DNA of 64,000 bases from Anaerolineales bacterium (lineage in GTDB: Bacteria; Chloroflexota; Anaerolineae; Anaerolineales; Villigracilaceae): NCBI GenBank assembly GCA_015075725.1, contig JABTTV010000001.1:2852001-2916000 (forward strand), given 5' to 3'. Below, one piece after another: positions 1 through 8,150 of the stretch; the stretch's first letter is position 1; the number at the start of each line of letters is the position of its first letter. Below the pieces are notes generated by a model. That model was not told the DNA's origin, did no database searches, and was given only the letters and a program-made list of their open reading frames with translations. The translations under genes were made by a program, and so were the position numbers.

Positions 1-34
1 TGCGCCGCTTATGCCGCGCACCGAACGGGAGTAA
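1..34 (+). CDS. 3' end of an upstream gene (partial)
   Basis: An open frame entering from the left edge (frame starting at base 2) ends with TAA at 32-34, giving a C-terminus ...PRTERE. Its stop lies 5 bp before the next ATG, and its last codons supply the GGGAG that would be the next gene's ribosome binding site, so the two are probably co-transcribed. Nothing can be said about function from ten codons. Confidence 0.35.
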   Translation, partial: APLMPRTERE

Positions 35-39
35 AGACC

Positions 40-486
40 ATGGAAAACCTTGAGACCCTGTCTTTGATGGACCGGATTTTGTTTTTCAAGCGCGTGCCCT
101 TGTTCGCCAACCTCACGCCGGTGGATATCAAACAGGTGGCATTGCTCGCGGAAGAGGAGGTGTTCAGCGATGGCGAAGAGATCGCGCGCGAAGGCGAGAC
201 GGGTGACGTCATGTTCATCATTGTCAGCGGCGAGGTGAAGGTTTGTTCCCATAAAGATGGCGCGGAGGTGGAGATCGCAAGGCGCACGGCGGGAGATTAT
301 GTCGGCGAGATGTCCATCATTGGACGCGAGCCGCGCATGGCGTCTTTGGTTGCGGTCGGCGACGTGCGCACCCTGTGCATCGACCAGAAAAGTTTCGAAG
401 GGCTCATCCGTGAACGCCCGGATGTAAGTCTCGCGGTAATGAAAGTATTAGGTCAAAGATTGAAAGAGGCGTCGTTGAGGAAGTAA
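40..486 (+). CDS. Cyclic nucleotide-binding domain protein
   Basis: 148 aa protein made almost entirely of one cNMP-binding beta-barrel of the Crp/EPAC type. Residues about 15-130 carry the barrel glycines (GETGDVMFIIVSGEV) and a phosphate-binding-cassette-like stretch GEMSIIGREPRMAS, where GE and R are the usual ligand contacts. No DNA-binding helix-turn-helix follows, so this is a stand-alone sensor or regulatory subunit rather than a Crp-type transcription factor. The start is backed by GGGAG 9 nt upstream. Whether it binds cAMP, c-di-GMP or another ligand cannot be told. The upstream gene, probably its partner, is cut off by the window edge. Confidence 0.8.
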   Translation: MENLETLSLMDRILFFKRVPLFANLTPVDIKQVALLAEEEVFSDGEEIAREGETGDVMFIIVSGEVKVCSHKDGAEVEIARRTAGDYVGEMSIIGREPRMASLVAVGDVRTLCIDQKSFEGLIRERPDVSLAVMKVLGQRLKEASLRK

Positions 487-492
487 TGAGGG

Positions 493-523
493 GTGTCAAG
501 TGTCAGGTATCAGGTTCCAGGTA
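493..523 (+). repeat. Degenerate 7-bp tandem repeat
   Basis: Four consecutive heptamers follow the preceding stop codon: GTGTCAA, GTGTCAG, GTATCAG, GTTCCAG, then GTA. They sit in the short gap before the phospholipase D-like gene. The period is clear but the copy number is low. It resembles short heptameric repeats known from cyanobacteria and other filamentous bacteria (recalled, not searched). Confidence 0.55.
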
Positions 524-578
524 AGGCATTGCGTGCGTGGTTGGTTAAACCGGAAGCGTCAATCGTAAAAGGACTTCC

Positions 579-1685
579 ATGAAACGAAATCATTCTTCGG
601 TAATTCTCCTAATCCTCTCGATCCTCATTACAGCCTGCGTCGATCTTTCGCCGACATCGATTCCCGAAACTCCTCCTCCTTCCGTTGGGTCCGACGAATT
701 TACGCCCATCGAGCTCGGCGCGGGATATGGATTCAAAGACGGCTGGATCGAAATCTACTTCACGAACCCCGCCAGTCCGCTTGCGCCTCAACGAACCGGC
801 GGTATCGATGGACCCCTCGCGGAAGCAATCGACTCTGCCAGGCTGACCGTGGACGTCGCGATTTACAGCATGAGCCTGAACAGCGTTCGCGACGCCTTGC
901 TGCGCGCTCACGACCGCGGGGTAAGGGTACGCATTGTGATGGAGAGCGACAACCTCGACCGCTCCGACCCGCAGAGGTTGAAGGATGCGGGCATTCCTTT
1001 CCTCGGCGACCGGCGCGAAGGGTTGATGCACAACAAGTTCGTCGTCATTGACGGTTCCGAGGTATGGGTGGGCGGGATGAACTATACCGACAGCGGCGCA
1101 TATGAAGATAATAACGTCATGCTGCGCATCCGTTCGGTGAAGATGGCGGAAAATTACACCAGGGAATTCGAGGAGATGTTCGTCGAAGACCGCTTCGGAG
1201 ATAACATCCTCGCCGAGACCCCGAATCCGCGCGTGACCATCGATGGGACGCCGGTGGATACATACTTCTCGCCGGATGACGGCGTTCAATCCATTCTTGT
1301 CGATATTCTCAGCGAGGCGCAGGAAAGCATTTACTTCATGGCGTTTTCGTTCACTGCCGACCCGCTGGGAGATGCGATCCGCGCACGGGCAAGGGAAGGC
1401 GTCACTGTGGCGGGGGTCATGGACGAGGAACAGGTTCAATCGAATCAGGGAACCGAGTTCGATCCTTTTCGTCAGGCGGGTTTGGAGGTCTACAAGGACG
1501 GCAACGCAGGACAGATGCATCACAAAATCATCATCGTGGACGAAGGCATCGTCATCGTTGGGTCGTACAATTTCACCAATAGCGCCGAATCCCGCAACGA
1601 CGAAAACCTGTTGGTGATCTATCATGACGGGATCGCCTCCCTTTTCATGGATGAATTCCGCCGCATCTTCGGGGAATCCAAGTAA
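579..1685 (+). CDS. Phospholipase D-like lipoprotein (two HKD motifs)
   Basis: 368 aa secreted lipoprotein. A signal peptide ends in the lipobox ITAC (Cys20), so the mature protein should be lipid-anchored on the outside. It has two PLD half-domains with HxK(x)4D signatures: MHNKFVVID followed by GGMNYTDSG, and MHHKIIIVDEG followed by GSYNFTNSAE with downstream ENLL. The pair forms one active site with a phospho-His intermediate. The family includes phospholipases, nucleases (Nuc) and cardiolipin synthases. Lipoprotein location and lack of other domains favour an extracellular phosphodiesterase or nuclease. AAAGGA lies 7 nt before the ATG. A hairpin terminator follows at 1719. Confidence 0.88.
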   Translation: MKRNHSSVILLILSILITACVDLSPTSIPETPPPSVGSDEFTPIELGAGYGFKDGWIEIYFTNPASPLAPQRTGGIDGPLAEAIDSARLTVDVAIYSMSLNSVRDALLRAHDRGVRVRIVMESDNLDRSDPQRLKDAGIPFLGDRREGLMHNKFVVIDGSEVWVGGMNYTDSGAYEDNNVMLRIRSVKMAENYTREFEEMFVEDRFGDNILAETPNPRVTIDGTPVDTYFSPDDGVQSILVDILSEAQESIYFMAFSFTADPLGDAIRARAREGVTVAGVMDEEQVQSNQGTEFDPFRQAGLEVYKDGNAGQMHHKIIIVDEGIVIVGSYNFTNSAESRNDENLLVIYHDGIASLFMDEFRRIFGESK

Positions 1686-1718
1686 AAAATACACGTGACC
1701 CAATTAAAGGATAAAAAC

Positions 1719-1766
1719 CGGCTCTCGCCCCGACCAGAAATTACCTGGCGGGAGCCGTAACTTTTT
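1719..1766 (+). terminator. Rho-independent terminator after the PLD-like gene
   Basis: An 11-bp stem (1719-1729 with 1747-1757, one G-T pair) with a 17-nt loop is followed a few bases later by TTTTT (1762-1766). It lies between the PLD-like gene and the DUF5666 lipoprotein, separating their transcripts. Confidence 0.6.
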
Positions 1767-1821
1767 GCCCACCCCGGCGACTTTCAGGATGTATACAACC
1801 AATTCTGAAACGAGGTGAAAT

Positions 1822-2445
1822 ATGAAAAAGTACTCCAATTTGTTTTTGGTCCTGGCAGCGTTGACTGCGATGTTGATCAGTGCCTGTGGCGGGGCGGCGG
1901 GAACAGAGACCTCCGCCGGGTCTGGTAAGCCGCTCGCATCGCTGGTCGAATTTACCGGCGTGATCGAAGCCATCGATGGGAATCAATGGACAGTCAACGG
2001 GCAGGTGATCACGGTCGAACCATCCGTCCTGCGCGACGGACCCTTTGAAGTTGGCGATACGGTCAAGATCGAAGCTGAAGTTCAGGCGGACGGCTCCCTT
2101 GTTGTGACCCGCGTCGAGCCGCCTGCTGGCGACAATGCAAATACCAACGACGACAACACTAACAGTGGACTCGGAAACTCGAACGGGAACTCCAATGGCA
2201 ACGACAACGCCAATGCCAATGGAAACAGCAATTCGAACGGCAATTCGAACGATGACAATTCGAATGGCAATTCGAATGACGATAATTCCAACGACGACAA
2301 CTCGAACGACGACAATTCGAATGACGACAATTCCAACGACGACAACTCGAATGGCAGTTCGAACGACGATGATAATTCCGGTTCCGGCGGCAATGACAAC
2401 GGTGACGATGACAATTCCGGTTCGGGCGGCAGCGATGACGACTAG
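1822..2445 (+). CDS. DUF5666 lipoprotein with Asn/Asp/Ser-rich repeat tail
   Basis: 207 aa lipoprotein: signal peptide with lipobox ISAC (Cys22), then one DUF5666-like small beta-barrel at about residues 34-95 (FTGVIEAIDGNQWTVNG ... GDTVKIEAEVQADGSLVVTRVE). From about residue 103 to the end it is a low-complexity tail of NDDNS, NGNSN and SGG units, strongly acidic. The tail is encoded by near-identical 15-bp units. GAGGTGAA precedes the ATG. DUF5666 has no assigned reaction. The tail could bind cations or extend from the cell surface (inference). The same domain plus tail combination occurs 2.7 kb downstream in the sigma-coupled gene. Confidence 0.8.
   Translation: MKKYSNLFLVLAALTAMLISACGGAAGTETSAGSGKPLASLVEFTGVIEAIDGNQWTVNGQVITVEPSVLRDGPFEVGDTVKIEAEVQADGSLVVTRVEPPAGDNANTNDDNTNSGLGNSNGNSNGNDNANANGNSNSNGNSNDDNSNGNSNDDNSNDDNSNDDNSNDDNSNDDNSNGSSNDDDNSGSGGNDNGDDDNSGSGGSDDD
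2143..2440 (+). repeat. Coding tandem repeats for the N/D/S-rich tail
   Basis: Direct repeats built on 15-bp units encoding Asn-Asp-Asp-Asn-Ser, clearest at about 2265-2355, grading into 6-bp Asn-Ser/Asn-Gly units on each side. Unit lengths are multiples of three, so gain or loss of a copy changes tail length without shifting the frame. Confidence 0.75.
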
Positions 2446-2524
2446 TCCCTGCTAGAATGTGGCAATACAGGTCGTCTGGAAATCCTCTCCAGGCGACCTG
2501 ATTTTCGAGTGGATACCAACGGAT

Positions 2525-4000
2525 ATGACCAGGCAGACCTTTATTCCCCTTGTTCTTTTTGGTTTATTTTTTACCGGCATGGCGGTCATTCAATTTTCGA
2601 CCCCGGACCTGCCCGATAACGACGGTTTCTATCACATCAAATTTGCCTGGCTGATGCGCACCGAAGGCTTGAAACCGGACTTTCCCTATCTGCCGATGAG
2701 TATTCTCAATGGTGAGGATTTTTACGACCACCATTTCCTTTACCATGTCGCGCTGATCCCCTTTACATTTGGCGACTTGCGGCTTGGTGCAAAATGGGCG
2801 GCTGTGACTTTCTCGGCGCTGGCATTTACCGCGGTATGGTACCTGTTCCACCGGCAAAAGATTCCCTACGCCTGGCTGTGGGCGCTGGCTTTGCTGGGAA
2901 TTTCCGAGGCATTTTTGTACCGCATGTCCATATCGCGCGCCCAGTCGCTTTCGCTGGGCGTCATGGCGCTGGGTCTGGCATGGATGTTCGAAGGAAGATA
3001 CAAACATCTTGCTGTTTTGTCTTTCCTGTATGTCTGGATGTACAACGCCTTCCCGCTGATGATCCTTCTGGCAGGGTGTTATACGGTTGCGGTTGCCCTA
3101 CTCGAAAACCGACTTGAACTGCGTCCATTAACTTATGCGGGCATCGGCATCCTTGCCGGGTTGATCGTCAACCCATACTTCCCGAATAACCTGATCTTCA
3201 CCTATCATCATTTTATTGCCAAACTCGAACTGGCTGAGTCGATCAAGGTCGGTAACGAATGGTACCCATACGACACAGGCCAGCTTTTGGAAAATTCCCT
3301 GCCCGCACTGGTCGCATTTACCGTCGGCGTGCTGGCTCTCGGGCTGACGGGGCGCCGGATGAACACGCGCATCGCCACCACGTTATTCGCCGTCCTTCTC
3401 TTCGGCGCGATGCTCTTTCAAGCAAGAAGGTTCATCGAATACTTCCCGCCTTTTGCGTTGATCTTCGCGGCGTTTTCATGGGCGTCCATGTTCGATTTCG
3501 ACAACAGTTTGCTGATGCGGCTGACGACAAAGAAACAGGCATCCCCGTTTGCCGTCGTCCTTTCCCTTACCATCATCGCGGGGATGGTCAAAGCCTTCCC
3601 CGCCGTTCAAAGGCAACTCGCGGATTCCAAACCCTACGACCTTTACGAAGGCTCGTCTGCCTGGCTGGCTCAAAACACAAATGAAGGCGAGATCATTTTT
3701 CAGACCGATTGGGACGATTTCCCGCGCCTGTTCTTTTACAATTCTCGCAACACATATCTTGCCGGACTCGACCCGACGTATTTCCAGATCTACAGCCCGG
3801 ACCTCTATCGCGAATGGGTGAAGATCACCCGCGGCGAAGTGGAAAATCCCTCCCGCTTCATCCGGTCGGATTTTGGCGCGCGTTTCGTGCATACTGACCT
3901 GAACCATGGCGGGTTCATCGAGCAGGCGGAGAACGACCCGGGTCTGCGCGAGGTCTATCGGGACGATCAATCCGTGCTTTATGAAGTCATTACACCGTGA
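2525..4000 (+). CDS. Polytopic membrane protein, GT-C-like
   Basis: About 491 aa from the ATG at 2525; a GTG at 2459 would add 22 polar residues ahead of the first membrane helix and is less likely. Roughly ten hydrophobic segments are followed by a soluble C-terminal part from about residue 380 (YDLYEGSSAWL ... NEGEIIFQTDWDDFPRLFFYN). An acidic first-loop motif, DNDGFYHIKFAW, resembles the catalytic Asp loop of GT-C glycosyltransferases using polyprenyl-linked sugars. The overall plan, including the C-terminal Trp-Asp-rich soluble part, matches the 492-aa protein at 27393. Function is inferred from architecture only. It is followed closely by the sigma factor gene. Confidence 0.6.
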   Translation: MTRQTFIPLVLFGLFFTGMAVIQFSTPDLPDNDGFYHIKFAWLMRTEGLKPDFPYLPMSILNGEDFYDHHFLYHVALIPFTFGDLRLGAKWAAVTFSALAFTAVWYLFHRQKIPYAWLWALALLGISEAFLYRMSISRAQSLSLGVMALGLAWMFEGRYKHLAVLSFLYVWMYNAFPLMILLAGCYTVAVALLENRLELRPLTYAGIGILAGLIVNPYFPNNLIFTYHHFIAKLELAESIKVGNEWYPYDTGQLLENSLPALVAFTVGVLALGLTGRRMNTRIATTLFAVLLFGAMLFQARRFIEYFPPFALIFAAFSWASMFDFDNSLLMRLTTKKQASPFAVVLSLTIIAGMVKAFPAVQRQLADSKPYDLYEGSSAWLAQNTNEGEIIFQTDWDDFPRLFFYNSRNTYLAGLDPTYFQIYSPDLYREWVKITRGEVENPSRFIRSDFGARFVHTDLNHGGFIEQAENDPGLREVYRDDQSVLYEVITP

Positions 4001-4028
4001 TACGATTATGTGGACTGGAATCGACAAG

Positions 4029-4577
4029 ATGACAATGACGAAGGATCATCAAGGCGCAACCCGCCTGGACGGGTTGGATTCACAAGCCATTGGGGCTGTG
4101 TATGACCGGTATTTTTCAGATGTCTACAAATATGTCCTGTATCGGGTCGGCGACTCTGCGCAGGCGGAAGATATTGCAAGCGACGTTTTTATCCGCCTTC
4201 TCGAGTCCGTGAACAAAGGGAGCGGACCCGAATCCAACCTGAAGGGTTGGCTGATCGGAACCGCATCGCACATCATTACCGATCAACTTAGAAGGAAATA
4301 CCGCCGTCCCGAAGTGGATATTTCCGATTCATTGCCGGACCTCGCGCCGGGTCCCGCCTCTGAAGCGGATCAACGCGAACAGAATCGACTCGTACGCGGC
4401 GCCTACGACAAATTGACCGCCGAGCAGCAGGATGTGCTCGCACTGCGTTTCGGCGCGGGTTATTCGCTCGAGGAGACAGCCTCGCGGATGAATAAGAATG
4501 TAAACGCTATAAAAGCCCTCCAATTCCGCGCGCTGGCAGCGCTTCAGCGCGAGATTGGCGAGGTGGATCATGACTAA
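4029..4577 (+). CDS. ECF-type RNA polymerase sigma factor
   Basis: About 182 aa sigma-70 family protein. Region 2 is at residues about 15-85 (IGAVYDRYFSDVYKYVLYR, then AEDIASDVFIRLLE and the DNA-reading SHIITDQLRRKYRR). Region 4 is at about 120-175, with the helix-turn-helix YSLEETASRMNKNVNAIKALQFRALAAL. The start is uncertain: ATGs at 4008, 4029 and 4035 are in frame. TGATACGAT at 3998-4006 looks like an extended -10, which would start the mRNA near 4013 and favour 4029, which also has GGAA 8 nt upstream. The stop overlaps the next gene by 8 bp, indicating translational coupling to its likely regulator. Confidence 0.88.
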   Translation: MTMTKDHQGATRLDGLDSQAIGAVYDRYFSDVYKYVLYRVGDSAQAEDIASDVFIRLLESVNKGSGPESNLKGWLIGTASHIITDQLRRKYRRPEVDISDSLPDLAPGPASEADQREQNRLVRGAYDKLTAEQQDVLALRFGAGYSLEETASRMNKNVNAIKALQFRALAALQREIGEVDHD

Positions 4578-5757
4578 TTTATTCGATGCTCTCGAAATTT
4601 GTCTTCAAGAAATGGAACGGGGCGCGGACCTCGACTCCGCCCTGGCGCGATTCCCTGAACACGCTGGCGAATTGCGCCCGATTCTTGAAACCGCGATCAA
4701 AGCGCGGAGTATGGCTCCTGAAGAGCCTTCACCCGATGCAGTGAAGCGTTCCCGCGCGCGAGTCTTGCAGCGCGCCGCCGGACTGCGTGAATCGAAAGCC
4801 GGTGCGCGCCGCAGGGTTATTCCGGCCTTTTCGCGCCTCGCGATCTCATTTGCGTTGACCGCCCTTTTCCTTGCCAGCGGCGCGGGTTTGGTCAATGTTT
4901 CAGCGTCGGCTTTGCCGGGGGAGAATTTGTATCCTGTCAAGCGCAGCTGGGAGAACATCCGCCTGTTCTTTATCTTCGACCCGCAGCTGCGTGAGATGAT
5001 GCGAGACGAGTTCGAAAACGAACGCCTGCATGAAGTGAATGAACTGCTTGCCGAGGGTCGGCATGAACTCATACAGTTTGCCGGTGTTTATATGCGAGTC
5101 AACGGCATTGACTATGTTTCCGGTGTGAAGGTCGTCCTTCCTGAAGGCGCGCCGTCTCTCGCAAACGGGGATGCAGTGATTGTCAGCGGGCGGACAAATG
5201 CCCGGGGATTCATCGAAATTTCCAGCATCGAGATTCTTCCGAAAGGATCGGTTGTTCCGTTGGGCAATCCCATCGAGGTGGAGGTCGAGGCGGAATCGGA
5301 ATCAACGGAAGGAAAAACTCCCGGGGGCGGATCGGATTCCGGATCATCCCGGCTGAAGGAATACGAACTTAATGGCATCCTCCAGGTTGTCTCCGAAAAT
5401 ACTCTTTTGGTCAACGGGTTGACGATCGTTCTTGATCAAACGAAAATTGTGGGCCGGTTATGCGTTGGCATGGAAGTGGAAGTGAAAGGCTACTACGCTG
5501 CTGATGGTTCATTCGTGGCGCAGGAAGTGAAGGGCAAAGGTCGGTGCGCTGGAGATTCCTCCTCTGGTCCCGGTTCGAATGGGAACTCAAATTCGAACTC
5601 TGGTGGGTCGAATGAAAATACCGACTCAGGCAACTCGAACGGAGATGATTCGGGTGGGAATGACAACTCCAATGATGATTCTGGCGGAGACAATTCGAAT
5701 GACGACAGCGCTGACGATGATGTCGGCGACAATGACAACGGCGGCGACGACGATTAG
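4570..5757 (+). CDS. DUF5667/DUF5666 membrane protein, probable anti-sigma partner
   Basis: 395 aa. A cytoplasmic N-terminal helical region (1-85) begins LFDALEICLQEMERGADLDSAL, the form seen in proteins paired with ECF sigma factors. A transmembrane helix spans about 89-111. Next is the DUF5667 signature ALPGENLYPVKRSWE, then two DUF5666-like beta units, one near 160-230 and one near 265-330. An acidic Asn/Asp/Gly/Ser tail runs from about 335 to the end. The ATG overlaps the sigma stop (ATGACTAA). Topology and coupling suggest membrane sequestration of the sigma factor with an outward sensing part (inference). The tail matches that of the lipoprotein at 1822. Confidence 0.78.
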   Translation: MTNLFDALEICLQEMERGADLDSALARFPEHAGELRPILETAIKARSMAPEEPSPDAVKRSRARVLQRAAGLRESKAGARRRVIPAFSRLAISFALTALFLASGAGLVNVSASALPGENLYPVKRSWENIRLFFIFDPQLREMMRDEFENERLHEVNELLAEGRHELIQFAGVYMRVNGIDYVSGVKVVLPEGAPSLANGDAVIVSGRTNARGFIEISSIEILPKGSVVPLGNPIEVEVEAESESTEGKTPGGGSDSGSSRLKEYELNGILQVVSENTLLVNGLTIVLDQTKIVGRLCVGMEVEVKGYYAADGSFVAQEVKGKGRCAGDSSSGPGSNGNSNSNSGGSNENTDSGNSNGDDSGGNDNSNDDSGGDNSNDDSADDDVGDNDNGGDDD

Positions 5758-5766
5758 AATGTAGTG

Positions 5767-5772
5767 TACAAT
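5767..5772 (+). promoter_or_regulatory. -10 box of the L,D-transpeptidase gene
   Basis: TACAAT is 7 bp before the ATG at 5780, so transcription would begin at or next to the start codon. There is no Shine-Dalgarno sequence. No convincing -35 is visible because the upstream bases are coding tail of the previous gene. Confidence 0.5.
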
Positions 5773-5779
5773 CGCGTCC

Positions 5780-6868
5780 ATGAACTCGATATCGCGCAGG
5801 GATTTTTTGAAATTGAGCGGTCTCGCGCTGGGCGGGCTGGCATTTACGCCCTTCCTTCCCGGTCTGACCGACTTCGACGATAGTTTTGTGGTGCGCATCG
5901 GCACGGCAAACATGCCTGTCCGGAAGGAACCGAGCGATGAAAGCCGCATCGAACTAAGCCGCTATCGGGATGAGTTGGTGCATGTCTACGGCGAGGTGAC
6001 CGCTGCGGAACCGAAACATAACCCGGTCTGGTATCGCGTCTGGGGCGGCTACCTGCATCGCGGACGTTTGCACCGTGTGCGGACGATCTATCAGGAACCG
6101 ATCAAAACCATCCCCGAGGGCACGCGCCTGATCGCCGATGTTACCGTGCCGTTTACCAACCCCTGGCGTTATTCCAAGTTGGCGGGCTGGCAAATTCTCT
6201 CACCGCCGATGTATTATGGTTCGGTGCATTTTATCGACGCGGTCGAAGAGGGCCCTGAAACGGCGGATTATGACGGTCCCTGGTATCGCATCTTCGACGA
6301 ACTCGACTCGAACGTCACTTATTATGCGCCCGCGATTCACATGCGCGTCCTCCCGGCGGACATGCTTTACCCGATCTCACCGGATGTTCCCTACCAGGAT
6401 AAACTCATAGAGATCAACCTCTCCACCCAAATGCTGTATGCGTACGAATACGGCAGCCTTGTCTTTCAAACGAATATTTCCTCCGGCGTCCCCGGTGACC
6501 CGACCGGCGGTTCGGGCATTCCCACCACCACGCCGGTGGGCAGTTTCACCATCATGGATAAAGTTCCCGCCAAACACATGGGCTTCAGTTACTTTGGCGA
6601 GCAGACCACCGGCAACATCCTCGCCGACGTGGATAATTACGTCCTGCCCGGCGTTCCGTGGACGTCCTTCTTCACGACCCAGGGACATGCGTTCCATGGA
6701 ACCTACTGGCACGAAAATTTCGGCTCACCCATGAGTCACGGCTGCATCAACATGCGCACGGACGAAGCCAATTGGCTCTTCCGCTGGGCAACCCCCGTCC
6801 CGATTGCCCCGACGACCGAACGAGTTGCCACGCGCGGTCTTGGCACGAAGGTCGAGATCCATTATTGA
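5780..6868 (+). CDS. L,D-transpeptidase with Tat-type signal
   Basis: 362 aa exported enzyme. The N-terminus has a twin-arginine signal (SRRDFLKLSGLALGG). A middle region has SH3-like features (VVRIGTANMPVRKEPS). A C-terminal YkuD domain starts near residue 210 (DKLIEINLSTQMLYAYE) and carries HGTYWHENFG and SHGCINM, with catalytic Cys322. YkuD enzymes crosslink or modify peptidoglycan via a Cys acyl-enzyme and are beta-lactam insensitive except to carbapenems. The ATG lies directly behind a -10-like TACAAT with no ribosome binding site, suggesting a leaderless mRNA. It implies a peptidoglycan-containing wall in this organism. Confidence 0.9.
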   Translation: MNSISRRDFLKLSGLALGGLAFTPFLPGLTDFDDSFVVRIGTANMPVRKEPSDESRIELSRYRDELVHVYGEVTAAEPKHNPVWYRVWGGYLHRGRLHRVRTIYQEPIKTIPEGTRLIADVTVPFTNPWRYSKLAGWQILSPPMYYGSVHFIDAVEEGPETADYDGPWYRIFDELDSNVTYYAPAIHMRVLPADMLYPISPDVPYQDKLIEINLSTQMLYAYEYGSLVFQTNISSGVPGDPTGGSGIPTTTPVGSFTIMDKVPAKHMGFSYFGEQTTGNILADVDNYVLPGVPWTSFFTTQGHAFHGTYWHENFGSPMSHGCINMRTDEANWLFRWATPVPIAPTTERVATRGLGTKVEIHY

Positions 6869-6926
6869 TTTATCGGGAATTTCCCCTCCGAACCGAATTC
6901 TAAACATTGATTATTATCTGACTCCC

Positions 6927-8150
6927 ATGCCGACTCTTCACTGGAACGGGAAGCATCTTTCCCCGCCCCAACCTGCCTCGCTGATCCTTGACTCCATCCT
7001 TCACCCGAAGGGACGCGGCTTTCCCAAATCCCGGCTTGATGGGCGGATACTCATTGGAGATAATCTTCCCGTCATGGCGGCGCTCCTTCCGGAATACGAA
7101 GGTCGCATCAACCTCATTTACGCCGACCCGCCTTTTTTCACAAATCGAAAATTTTCCGCGCGCGTTGGCAGGGGAGAGGATTCGCGCAAGCCTTCCAAAT
7201 GGAAACTGGCAGAGGGCTATCACGATTCCTGGGCAGACATGGATTCGTACCTGCAATTCCTTTACGAACGCCTTCATCTCATGCATCGCCTGCTCGCTCC
7301 GACCGGGACTCTCTATTTGCATCTCGACTGGCACGCCGACGCGCAAGCCCGCCTGATCCTCGACGAAATATTCGGCGCGGAGAATTTCATCAACGAGATC
7401 ATCTGGGCGTATCACGGACCTTCTCCGATCCGCACGGCATTCAACCGAAAGCACGATACGATCCTGATGTATGGAAAGAGCAGGGATTACACCTTCAATG
7501 TGGACGAGATCCGCGAGCCGTACAATCCGAACACTGTGGCAACCTTTAAAGCGTCGCGCAAGGCCGGCTTTGGCAAGATTCCCGACCTGGAGCGGGGCAA
7601 AGTCCCTGAGGATTGGTGGTATTTCCCCGTCGTGGCGCGATTGCATAACGAGCGGACAGGCTATCCCACCCAGAAGCCAGAGGCATTGATCGAACGCGTT
7701 GTCCTGGCATCTTCCAATAAAAACGACCTTGTTGCAGACTTTTTCTGCGGTTCGGGCACGACCGCCCTGGTTGCCGCCAGGCACGGACGCAGGTTCATTA
7801 CATGCGACGAATCGATCCGGGCGGTCAACACGGCGCGGTTCAGGCTGGCGGGAACGAAATCCATTTTTTCGGTGGAGCGGGACCTGGCTGTCAAAAACGA
7901 GTTTGCCACGAAATCGAAAAAGATCAAAGCGAAAGTCTCTGGCGGTGTGATTCGGTTGACGACCTCCCTCGATGTGGATTTTTGGGAAGTGGACCCGGCT
8001 TGGGATGGGAAGATCTTCCGCAGTGCCGCTCAGGCTCAACGTCACGTACGAAGCGGGGAAATCCCCATGGAGTTAAAAATAAAAATCGGAGGCAGAGTCT
8101 GCATCCGATTGGTAACGGTCGAAGGGAAGCAATTCCAGCTAAATATCTAG
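6927..8150 (+). CDS. DNA methyltransferase, N4/N6 beta class
   Basis: 407 aa site-specific DNA methylase. Catalytic motif IV comes first (ADPPF, D67), as in beta-class and type III Mod enzymes. After the middle target-recognition region comes YPTQKPEALIERVV and the AdoMet motif I DFFCGSGTTALVAA (273-286). The product would be N6-methyladenine or N4-methylcytosine. No restriction subunit, specificity subunit or endonuclease is adjacent, so it looks solitary. The ATG at 6927 is preferred over upstream frames running into the transpeptidase. TATTAT at 6912-6917 may be its -10. Its last codons overlap the convergent response regulator gene by 12 bp. Confidence 0.88.
   Translation: MPTLHWNGKHLSPPQPASLILDSILHPKGRGFPKSRLDGRILIGDNLPVMAALLPEYEGRINLIYADPPFFTNRKFSARVGRGEDSRKPSKWKLAEGYHDSWADMDSYLQFLYERLHLMHRLLAPTGTLYLHLDWHADAQARLILDEIFGAENFINEIIWAYHGPSPIRTAFNRKHDTILMYGKSRDYTFNVDEIREPYNPNTVATFKASRKAGFGKIPDLERGKVPEDWWYFPVVARLHNERTGYPTQKPEALIERVVLASSNKNDLVADFFCGSGTTALVAARHGRRFITCDESIRAVNTARFRLAGTKSIFSVERDLAVKNEFATKSKKIKAKVSGGVIRLTTSLDVDFWEVDPAWDGKIFRSAAQAQRHVRSGEIPMELKIKIGGRVCIRLVTVEGKQFQLNI

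Noticed and set aside
609..1703. 364-codon open frame antisense to the PLD-like gene
   Set aside because: Shadow frame: the opposite strand encodes an intact two-HKD lipoprotein with signal peptide, and the antisense product has no recognisable motif or ribosome binding site.
2082..2455. Open frames opposite and alongside the N/D/S repeat region, encoding Leu/Ser/Glu or Thr/Met repeats
   Set aside because: They arise because the 15-bp units have no stop in other frames; no start signals or domains.
6900..8045. 381-codon open frame antisense to the DNA methyltransferase
   Set aside because: The sense frame has both catalytic motifs in order; the antisense frame is a by-product of codon bias.
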